Source: Azolla caroliniana (Eukaryota > Polypodiophyta). From it: a stretch of DNA of 64,000 bases. Shown here in pieces: positions 12,426-20,594 of this stretch. The DNA is taken from positions 3,534,001-3,598,000 of the forward strand of contig JBHGNT010000017.1 in NCBI GenBank assembly GCA_043228905.1. Direction: 5' to 3'. Position 1 is the stretch's first letter. Each line of letters begins with the position of its first letter. The notes under the pieces were generated by a model. It was not told where the DNA came from, ran no database searches, and worked only from the letters and a program-made list of their open reading frames with translations. A program made the translations under genes and the position numbers.

Positions 12426-12610
12426 ACCAAAACCGGACCCGGCAATCCGGCGACGGTGATCCGACGGCAATCCGGCGAGGCACCGGTTGCGGCACCGGCA
12501 TCTGGCGATGGCATCCGACGACGCACCGGTAACCGACGACATCCGACGACGACAACGGTAACCGATGACATCCGGCGACGGCAACGGTAACCGACGGCAT
12601 CCGACGACTA
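12426..12610. repeat. GC-rich short tandem repeats inside the hAT-like element
   Basis: The units are built on CATCCGACGAC and GGCAACGGTAACCGAC, repeating about every 30 bp with small changes. The GC content contrasts sharply with the AT-rich surroundings. Open frames here on the minus strand (12.2-12.7 kb) are repeat artefacts. Confidence 0.7.
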
Positions 12611-12659
12611 GATAAATAAATATATAAATATATATACATATTTACATATACAAGGAGGG

Positions 12660-12732
12660 CAAGTATATAAGGATTCAAACCTTGCACCTCCAAGTTAGGA
12701 GTCAATTGGCTTACCATTAAGCCATGCTCTTT
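12660..12732 (-). other. tRNA-like (SINE-head-like) segment
   Basis: On the minus strand the sequence reads ATGGCTTAATGGTAAGCC, resembling an RNA polymerase III A box with a D-arm. About 35 bases later comes AAGGTTTGAATCCTT, a B box with a T-arm-like hairpin. The anticodon arm is poor, so this is a tRNA-derived relic rather than a working tRNA. Similar heads occur at 49.5 and 54.7 kb. Confidence 0.4.
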
Positions 12733-14146
12733 AGTTAAAATTATATTTCTATCATTATACTTTTACATGTAAATTCTTATACATGAGAACTAAAATGAGT
12801 GACATGGTTATCATGCACCACATGTAATACATAAGCGCCAAATGGCAAACATGCAATTTATGCATGTCTTGTACCCTCACATGCATCTATAAAAGAGGGA
12901 AGGGGGAGGAGAAAAAACACGGTTTTTTTTTATGAAAATTAAGAAGAGGAAATTCGTTATCAAATTGATCGTGTAACTTATTTCTTAAATCTAAAGTTAA
13001 AAGTTCAATCAATCTTTCTCAATCGTTTAATCTCAACTTCTCTCTTTCCCAATCTATCTTAAGTACTTTCTTGCCAAAGCTTGTATCGACTTTGAATCCT
13101 TCCGGTCCAGAACCCCGGCGGTTCCGCCTCACGATCCGCGCGTAGTGACGGATCTTCACGACAACGTTAAATACCGTATTGGACAAATGTACATGATATT
13201 TGACTGGACAACATTGAGGTATAGTACGTACTATACAAATGATGAGGTATTGTACGTATTTAAACGTTAAATACGGGTACTTAAACAACCATGCTGCAAG
13301 TTAAATTTAAAGCATAATTTTTCCCACTCAGCCAATTCAACACCTAAGATTGTAACTGTGCTCTCACCTATACGATCAGATGGGTCTTCAAGCATATTAA
13401 AGTCCCCAACAATGCACAAATGATCCATTACAGGGAGATCATTCCACAATTGGCACCAAAATTGTGCCCTTCCCCTTGCTGAATTTGGCGTATAAACATT
13501 CAAGAAGCCAACTTTTTTCTCTAATATCTTTAAGACTATAAATTGGGCACGACCACCCTGTAAAAAACCCTTGTCTACAATCAAAGAAGCCCATTTTTCA
13601 GAACATGCAATAGCAAGCCCCCCTTGCATTCTAGTTGGGCCATAAACTGGAATCCAATCATAAAATCACCTTCCCTTCAAGAATTTACGAATTTTAGCCA
13701 CTATATTTTGTGATAAACGATGCTCTTGTATAAATAAAATGTCAAATTTACCTACATTCTGAGATGATAGTTCCTGATTAAACAAGCCTTTCACTTTATG
13801 AAATTTATCACCTCCTAACCCTTGTACATTCCAAGAGAGTAAAGTCAATGAATCCATATCACAAGGAGGGAGGTAACAACCTTTTATCCTTCAAGATATC
13901 ACGTCATTCCTTCCGAGCTGAAGAAACTGCTCTAGTAATTCTTTTTTCCATATTAGAATTTCTATTATCCTTATATACTCTATTTTTGGTATTCCCTACA
14001 ACCTCAACTACACTATTAGATGCTAAAAATTTATACGGAATGGGAACATTTTCAGCATGCAACACCATCTTCTTTGAGTGATCCTATACGTTCTTTCTCA
14101 CAATCTCAGCATAAGAAAATGGCACAATATCCTTAGATATAGAAAT

Positions 14147-15205
14147 TTACTGAATTTCTGGCTTAAAAGGACATATTTGCATGTTTGATTGATTCTCTAA
14201 ATGTTGCACCAACTTTTGAACCTTTGAAGAATTACTCATAGGCACTACATCGTCACAAAGACCAACCTCCCGAACCATACTAGCTTGTTGGGTATCAACA
14301 ATAGGTAACAACTTGTAATGTGCTTCTACAGCCTGTGAAACAGTATTCAAAAGTGGAAAATGTTGCAAAGGATTATTATAAATTCTATCAAGCAATTCAA
14401 TTTTTTTCTTTCCCTGAGACGCCTAACTTCTATTCACGGTCTGCCATTGCAAAGATTTTTGAACAAGACCTTCACCAAACGAGGTAGTATCTTGTTCCAA
14501 TGGACAAGCTTTGGCAATATGACCTATTTCCTTACACATGTAACATTGATTTGGTAAACCATAATATACAACTTTATGAATTTTTGGAAAAGCATTTCCA
14601 TCTAGTTTCGGCAATCGAATCCATTGTGGCAATTAGTCCCCTTTCCTACATAACAATTTCACTGATGGATCTCCTCCTTCCAAAACCTCATTCGTAGTAC
14701 ATGACTGAAATGCCAAGACCTTACCAATAGATGCACTTAGTTTAGGCAATATCTTCCTCCATTCTTTCTCCAAATTTGGGAAAACCGTCGTACAAGTGAA
14801 CATAGCGGCTGAATCCTCTTGTAATGCAAATGTATGAAATCCGTGACGCCACGCCGCCAGGGCACCCTTAAGATCCGCCAAGCCCAATGATAAGAGACGA
14901 GAAACCGATTCACCATTCTCGAATTCCAATTGATAGCAAACATGTCCTAATATTTGAATGTCAATAATTTTATCAAAATTAGATTGGATAGAAGCCTGTA
15001 ACAAATGTCGAAGATCCCCTTTGCTCGGCCGGCTTCCCAAAATATTTACCACTATTGAGACGGCTTGAAGACGAATCACCTCTTGCATAACAATCACTTC
15101 ATCCTCTGGTGCTAGGCTAATGTCTAAAGTCTCTTCGACTGAGATTGGGTTGAGAGTTGATGCATTGGATCGCTCTCGAGGCGTTGATGTCGACGGTCCC
15201 TCCAT
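14147..15205 (-). pseudogene. LINE ORF1 relic with DUF4283-like region and CCHC zinc knuckle
   Basis: One reading frame runs from the ATG at 15205 to about 14147, interrupted only by TAA at 14633-14635 and TAG at 14423-14425. The N-terminal part resembles the DUF4283-type nucleic-acid-binding region of plant LINE ORF1 proteins. The central part contains a zinc knuckle, CYMCKEIGHIAKAC, which fits C-x2-C-x4-H-x4-C. ORF1 products coat LINE RNA. Here the two stops would prevent a full product. The ORF2 start at 13857 follows about 290 bp downstream, as in other L1-type elements. Confidence 0.8.
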
Positions 15206-15410
15206 GACTGAGTAGGTACTTCCTTAATGTATTCCCTCTCTCTCCTTTTTGTATACTGTAACTTCCCTAGTTTTTGTTAAATAAATTTGTTATTAAGAAT
15301 AGAGAAGAGGATTACCATGATAAATTGACTCTTCTCTGCTAATCCTTGCTGATTTTGGCGGCCACTCGCTTCCGTAGGAGAGGAAAAAAGGTTGTGCAAG
15401 GGGCAACGAT

Positions 15411-16611
15411 GGCGATAGCAAAGCTCTCAGAGTTCATTAGATATTCGTATGTGAAATAACAAAATAAGTACAATTGACAAGTCTTTTCACTTGTTAGCGT
15501 ATCGCTTCACTTCAAAGAGAATATTAGCTCACTAATAGTAAAGGAATAGTGCATATGGTGAACAAACGGATGTGTCTGGCATTTATTCATAAATGTGGTT
15601 TTCTTGATCGGAGAAGAATATAGTGCAAATGCAACATATGTGTGAAATGCTAGTCGCAATGTCTTTCCAAAGTTGTGAACATTGGCGTTGCATAAAAGCT
15701 TATTTGGTAAAGGAATTTATTGACACATCATGAAACAAATGTGACACATCTTATCTCTTCTAAGACCAAAATTGGCCCGTGAGACAATTGGTTTAGGGTT
15801 TAGCCGTCAAGATGAGATGTATCATGGTGATTAGGGATGGGTCAACAAGGCAAATTCTTTACCTTTCTCTGGTTAGTATATGTTAATTGTCACTCCTCAA
15901 AGTTACAAGCGAACAAACTATATGCCATTGTTTTGGTCTCTTGGAAATTATGTATAGATCATGTTAACAAATACCAAAGGACGAATCTCTCTCTCTCTCT
16001 CTGCTTCATTATGATGGTTCTTATATGTTTGTGGAGAGGATACTCAATTCTTCTACTAACTAGGTGGGGGGTGTCTCCTAACCTATATTTCTTCAATCCT
16101 CTTAAAGGCAATCTTTTTAGGGAAGCTCACTTGTGTCATGTCTACTCTACATGGGCTCGAGTCTCGGCGCAGGTGGTACGTGGTCAAGGAACATTCGTTC
16201 GTTAAGGTCGACGATAATTACATGCTTCCTCCATGGGCTGCCCCACATAGCGAAGCTAAACATGGCCGCCGCCCCCCCACACGATGGATGTTCCACGAGA
16301 CAAAGCAGATCCGAGTGATTTCGGTCCTCGACAATGAAAAGTGCGTGACATGGTGGAGACCCTAATCGGAAGATACATGGGGGGGGGGGGTCTGTGTACC
16401 CCTGGGATCTCATATAACTAACTTATGTATAGATAAAGAAGCATACCAACACTAAAATTAGTTCTCTAAAATTAGTTCTATGTCTCTCTCCCATCAAAAC
16501 CAATAATCTCTAGGCTAAGTTAAGTTAAAGTAGGTAGGCCATGTGAAGTGGTGCTTACTTAGCTGTTTCTTCCTTGATCTTCTCTAAGAATACACAACAG
16601 CAGTACTAGCG
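15411..16611. other. region upstream of the large PPR gene, with a GC-rich island
   Basis: No gene is recognised. Between about 16130 and 16400 the composition turns GC-rich and several frames stay open at once on both strands, which suggests a fragment of different origin (perhaps an LTR) rather than a gene. It ends in a run of 12 G at 16379-16390. A short CT run lies near 15988. The promoter of the PPR gene must lie in the last few hundred bases, but no clear TATA box was singled out. Confidence 0.4.
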
Positions 16612-16685
16612 ATGCAGCTGCAGAGCAGAGGTCGTTGCCAAGCCCCAGGCCATGGCCCCTCCTCTCTCAGCACCACCATGGCCCC

Positions 16686-19600
16686 ATGCATACCCTGAAA
16701 CGGATACCTTCAAGCTTCTCATCCGTCTCCACTACCCTCTCCTCTCACCATCCGAAGAGCTCAGGAAGATGCAAATGGGAGAGGTTTTTCGCTGGCAAAC
16801 CAGGCTCTCTTCATATATCTGAACATGCTATTCAGCTTGAGATCATGTGCAAAGAAGGAAGCCTGGACATGGCCATGGAAACCTTGGAAAACATGGATAA
16901 GAGGAGGCTTTCACCTCTGCATCCTCATCATGTGTACATGCCTCTGATGGAGGCGTGCCGGAAACGAAAATCACTCCACCATATAAAATATCTTCATGCC
17001 CATCTGGTACATCACAATGTGGAAATAAGTGGTTTTCTCGGTGAATATCTGGTTTTAACATTGGTTAAATGTGGTGGGCTAGATGATGCAATTTGTGTGT
17101 TCGAACAGTTATCGCTTCACACTGTTCTCTCGTGGACGGCCGTGATTTCCGGCTATATAGATAGTGGCAAAGCTGTGGAAGCTTTTAAACTATTTAAATG
17201 CATGATAGAAAAAGAGGTCCAGCCAAATCAGTATACTTATGTAAGCTTGATCAAGGCTTGTGGCACTATTGCTGATATTGAAAAGGGTAGAGAGCTACAT
17301 AAGGATGTATGTGAGAAAGGGTTATCAAATGCTTTTATTGCAAGCGCCCTTGTGAGTATGTATGGAAAGTGTGGAAGCATTTATGACGCTGAGAATGTGT
17401 TTGGAGCGTTTTTTCAGCTTAATTCTGTATCTTGGAATGCCATGCTTTCCATATATGTCAACCAAGGTCAAAGTGAAAGGGCGCTGTTAATGTATAGGCA
17501 GATGCATTTTGAAGGTGTGAGTATGGATGGGCGGACATATGCAATTATTCTCCAAGCATGTGTGTGTCTTATAGATCAAAATAATACAGAGGAGAAACTA
17601 GGAAACATGGAGCTTTTAGACATTGTCATGTCTTTACATGCTGATGCTGAAAAGAAGGGCTTTGATTCTGTCATGTATGTGGGGAACAATCTTCTGAGAA
17701 TATATGGGAAGTTTGGACGGCTTAGGGAAGCAGAAAATGTATTCAACGATTTATGTGATCGTAATGTTGTGTCTTGGAGTATCATAATCACAGCTTATGT
17801 TGATCACAACCGAGGAAAGAGTGCGTTACAGCTTTATAGGAAGATGCAGGATGAAGGACTACAGCCTGACGAATGGATGTTCGTAGTTGCTCTTAAAGCA
17901 TGTGGAAATCTCTGTCAGAATGAGGAAAAAGCTAAGTTATTGTCATTAGAGATAGGCCAGGCAATACATTCTGATATCGAGAGAGAGGGTCATTCGTCTC
18001 AATTATTTGTTGCCAACACCCTCCTTAGTATGTATAGTAAATGTGGAAGCATTGGAGAGGTAGAACTTGTGTTTGGTTCACTGAATGAGCAGAATCTTGT
18101 GACATGGAATGCAATGCTCTCAGCATACATTGAGCATGAACTAGGAGAAAATTGCTTACAGTTATATAGACAAATGCAAGAGGATAGGTTAAAGTTAGAC
18201 CAATGGAGTTACAGCAGTGTGTTTCAAGCATGCTGCATCATTGCAGAGAAGGCAAGTGTTTTTGAAGGGAAGTCAATCAAAGTCTCATATAGAGATATTG
18301 TCCAAGGACTATACGTGGAGGTGCGGAGGGAAGGGTTTGTTGAAGATGCCTTTGTTTGTAGCATGCTCATAAGCATGTATAGCAAGCTCATGGAACTTCC
18401 GGAGCTAGAGTATATATTTGAGCGATTACCTAAGGATGATGTGAAAGTATGGAATGCAATGCTTGTAGCATATAATGAGCAAGAGAAGTATGAAAAGGCC
18501 TTGAAGCTGTATAGGAGGATGCAAGAGGCTGATGTGCTTCCTGATCAACTGAGCTTTATGACTGCCTTTCAGTCTTGTTGTTTTCTTGCTGAGAAGGAAG
18601 AAGCCGTCAACATAGAGGGGATGCAGATGAAGATAAGTGCATTGGAGATCATCAGAGCTTTACACCTTGATGCCAAGAAGAGAAATTTTCTCTCAGATAC
18701 CTTCATTTTTAATAACCTTTTGAGTGCCTATGCAAAATGTGGAGCTGTTGCAGAAGCAGAGGCATTGTTTCATAGCTTACCACAATACAGCGTTATATCT
18801 TGGAACACCATGTTGTCAGCATATGTCGTTGACGGTGAAGGTCAGACAGCTTTGCTCCTCTATAGACAATTGCATGTGGAAAATATGAATCCAAATGAGC
18901 TGACTTTTATAATGGCTCTGCAAGCATGTGCTCTCCTTGCTGTTGAAGAAGATAAATTTTCAGATGATATATTGAGGAAACAGATAACTTTAGACATTGG
19001 GCATGCATTACATGCAGATGCAATGAAGAAAAGCTTTACCTCTAAATGCTTTGTTGGTAACACAATTTTGAGTACATACTGCAAGTGCAGAAACATCCGT
19101 GATGCAGAGGATATATTTAGTAAACTATCTCAGCATGATGTTGTGTCGTGGAGTGTGCTGATGTCAGGTTATGTGGAAGTTGGACAAGGAACAAAGGCTT
19201 TGCAACTATACTCGTGGATGCAGAAGCAAAGCATCAGTCCAGATGATAGAACCTTAATGTTTGCCCTCCGTGCATGTTGCTGCCTCATAGATGAGCATGA
19301 ACCTCTAATTGAGGACAGTAAATTGAGTCTTAAAAGCATTCTAGAAATTGGGCATGCATTGCATGCTGATGCTGTGAGATCAGGCTTTGCATCAAATGTG
19401 TTTGTTGAGAACACCATATTGGGTATTTATGGCAAATGTAGAAGTGTTCATGAAGCAGAAAATGTGTTTAATAGGACATCCAAACATGTGGTCTCATGGA
19501 ATGCCATGCTTTCAGCCTTGCTAGAGGTGAGAGAAGGTAAGAAGGCTCTATATCTGTACAAAGAGATGCACAAATGTTGTGTAAATCCAGATAAATGGAC

Positions 19601-20594
19601 TCTTAATATTGTCCTTCAAGCCTGTGGGATTTCTTGGGATGAAGAAGCTGCCATTGATAATGAACTCAGTAAAGTAATGTTGGTAAAACTATGCTATTCA
19701 CTTCATGTTGATTGTGTACATAAGGGATTAGCTGATGATTGCGTAGTTGGAAATACTATTGTTTGTACATATAGCAAGGTTGGGTGCATAAATGATGCAC
19801 TAACTGTCTTGAATGGGTTGTCCCGAACCACGGTGTCCTCTTGGAATGCCTTACTTGCTGAATATGTTCACGAGGGTCAAGTTAACCAGGCGTTAGAGCT
19901 CTATAAGTATATGCGAAAGAAATGTCTACCATTAGATAAATTCACATGCGCTTGGGTTTTGCAAGCTTGCAGTGAATTGGGAAGCATAGAAGAATGCTGG
20001 CAACTACACTTCTTGATTGCTGCCTCAGAAACAGGAATGACTCCTCATTTAGCCACTTCCCTCATTCATGCATATGGAAGTTGTGCAAGCACAGCAGACT
20101 CACAAGGGATCTTTGATCTACTCCCTCAACCTGATGTTTTTGTATATAGTGCATGCATTGCTGGTTATGCATTAGAAGGAGATTGTCATTCCAGCTGTTG
20201 TATTTTTGAGAGCATGCAACTTATTGATATTAGCCCTAATAGAGTTACGTTCCTCTCTCTAATTTGTGCCACCAATCATTCTGGTATCATTGATATGGGT
20301 ATCATGTTCTTTAAATCTATGATGAAAATATATTTCCTAACTCCAGACGTGAAACATTATGCCGCAATGATAGAGCTTTTAGGACGTGCAGGCGATTTTG
20401 CAAAGGTGAAGAAACTTCTAGAAGGTATGCCAATGCGAGGAGATGTTGCGATTTGGTCCACATTGCTTGGTGCTTGCCTTACCCATGGTAATTTGGCATT
20501 GGGAAAACAAGCATTTGAACATGCGACATGTTCAGACCCAATGGATGTTGCTGCATATGTGCTAATGTCAAATTTGTATGCTGATGCAAATTGA
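16686..20594 (+). CDS. large intronless PPR protein (PLS-like, truncated E region), 1302 aa
   Basis: The protein is an array of PPR motifs, two-helix repeats that bind organellar RNA base by base. I count ten super-units of about 110-130 residues, each with a MYxKCG-type block followed by an SWNAMLSAY-type block (first SWTAVISGY near residue 148, last VYSACIAGY near 1154). The end resembles an E1 region (HYAAMIELLGRAGDFAKVKK near residue 1223, then AIWSTLLGACLTHGNLALGK) but stops at YVLMSNLYADAN, with no complete E2 or DYW domain. The N-terminus (MHTLKRIPSSFSSVSTTLSS) is Ser/Arg-rich and acid-poor, like a mitochondrial or plastid targeting peptide. I chose the ATG at 16686. The frame is open further back only to a TTG, and the ATGs at 16612 and 16652 are in other frames. 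Role (inference): organellar RNA editing or processing, needing a partner if a deaminase is required. Confidence 0.9.
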   Translation: MHTLKRIPSSFSSVSTTLSSHHPKSSGRCKWERFFAGKPGSLHISEHAIQLEIMCKEGSLDMAMETLENMDKRRLSPLHPHHVYMPLMEACRKRKSLHHIKYLHAHLVHHNVEISGFLGEYLVLTLVKCGGLDDAICVFEQLSLHTVLSWTAVISGYIDSGKAVEAFKLFKCMIEKEVQPNQYTYVSLIKACGTIADIEKGRELHKDVCEKGLSNAFIASALVSMYGKCGSIYDAENVFGAFFQLNSVSWNAMLSIYVNQGQSERALLMYRQMHFEGVSMDGRTYAIILQACVCLIDQNNTEEKLGNMELLDIVMSLHADAEKKGFDSVMYVGNNLLRIYGKFGRLREAENVFNDLCDRNVVSWSIIITAYVDHNRGKSALQLYRKMQDEGLQPDEWMFVVALKACGNLCQNEEKAKLLSLEIGQAIHSDIEREGHSSQLFVANTLLSMYSKCGSIGEVELVFGSLNEQNLVTWNAMLSAYIEHELGENCLQLYRQMQEDRLKLDQWSYSSVFQACCIIAEKASVFEGKSIKVSYRDIVQGLYVEVRREGFVEDAFVCSMLISMYSKLMELPELEYIFERLPKDDVKVWNAMLVAYNEQEKYEKALKLYRRMQEADVLPDQLSFMTAFQSCCFLAEKEEAVNIEGMQMKISALEIIRALHLDAKKRNFLSDTFIFNNLLSAYAKCGAVAEAEALFHSLPQYSVISWNTMLSAYVVDGEGQTALLLYRQLHVENMNPNELTFIMALQACALLAVEEDKFSDDILRKQITLDIGHALHADAMKKSFTSKCFVGNTILSTYCKCRNIRDAEDIFSKLSQHDVVSWSVLMSGYVEVGQGTKALQLYSWMQKQSISPDDRTLMFALRACCCLIDEHEPLIEDSKLSLKSILEIGHALHADAVRSGFASNVFVENTILGIYGKCRSVHEAENVFNRTSKHVVSWNAMLSALLEVREGKKALYLYKEMHKCCVNPDKWTLNIVLQACGISWDEEAAIDNELSKVMLVKLCYSLHVDCVHKGLADDCVVGNTIVCTYSKVGCINDALTVLNGLSRTTVSSWNALLAEYVHEGQVNQALELYKYMRKKCLPLDKFTCAWVLQACSELGSIEECWQLHFLIAASETGMTPHLATSLIHAYGSCASTADSQGIFDLLPQPDVFVYSACIAGYALEGDCHSSCCIFESMQLIDISPNRVTFLSLICATNHSGIIDMGIMFFKSMMKIYFLTPDVKHYAAMIELLGRAGDFAKVKKLLEGMPMRGDVAIWSTLLGACLTHGNLALGKQAFEHATCSDPMDVAAYVLMSNLYADAN

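Larger units (their letters stand above)
11352..13292. mobile_element. non-autonomous hAT-like DNA transposon inserted in LINE ORF2
   Basis: The left end CAAGGTTGTTAGGTAC matches the reverse complement of the right end (CATGGTTGTTTAAGTAC) as a short imperfect terminal inverted repeat. Subterminal ACGTTAAATACG-like words occur at both ends. The insert is flanked by CCTGCAAG (11344-11351) and GCTGCAAG (13293-13300), an 8-bp duplication with one mismatch, as expected for hAT elements. Joining the flanks restores the LINE endonuclease reading across the site (FNLQ to LRFMQSFA). No transposase-like frame was found inside the 1941 bp. The interior holds a TC-rich stretch (11.8-11.95 kb), a GC-rich repeat block, a tRNA-like segment and an LTR-like region with TATAAAAG at about 12.89 kb. 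Much of it is therefore captured DNA. Confidence 0.75.
7114..13857 (-). pseudogene. LINE ORF2 relic (endonuclease, reverse transcriptase, zf-RVT)
   Basis: The start at 13857 gives MDSLTLLSWNVQGLGG, the typical start of an endonuclease/exonuclease/phosphatase domain, with IQEHRL, GDFNML and SDHAPVKL blocks further on. The reverse transcriptase follows at about 10.6-9.66 kb, with YLIPKGDG, DIRAWRPITLLD, a motif A region (LDFEESYDRVNW), SVRQGCLLAPFLF and motif C as FSDDT instead of the usual FADDT. ELSLAGRVMIANQVLLSS marks the thumb side at 8.6-9.1 kb, and zf-RVT lies at 7.1-8.1 kb. A TGA at 13666-13668 and several later frameshifts inactivate it. A run of 14 C at 8620-8633 interrupts the frame near KPSTGGGG. 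Confidence 0.85.
7100..15410 (-). mobile_element. near full-length, inactive L1-type LINE with two nested insertions
   Basis: Read on the minus strand, the element shows a 5' leader (about 15.2-15.4 kb), ORF1 with a zinc knuckle, then ORF2 with apurinic endonuclease, reverse transcriptase and zf-RVT domains in the canonical order. Without the solo LTR (9068-9544) and the hAT-like element (11352-13292), the coding part is about 5.7 kb, a normal LINE size. Both ORFs carry in-frame stops and frameshifts, so the element cannot move by itself. The outer boundaries are estimates, since no target-site duplication or poly(A) tail was identified. Confidence 0.85.

Noticed and set aside
12197-12717. 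Minus-strand frames rich in Arg, Ser and Val-Ala
   Set aside because: They are translations of the GC-rich tandem repeats in the hAT-like element.
16612-16685. Earlier ATGs (16612, 16652) or the TTG at 16635 as start of the PPR gene
   Set aside because: The ATGs are in other frames and soon stop. TTG is not a normal plant start. The ATG at 16686 is the first in frame.
17576-19417. Minus-strand frames inside the PPR gene
   Set aside because: They are short shadows opposite repeated PPR codons, with no independent features.
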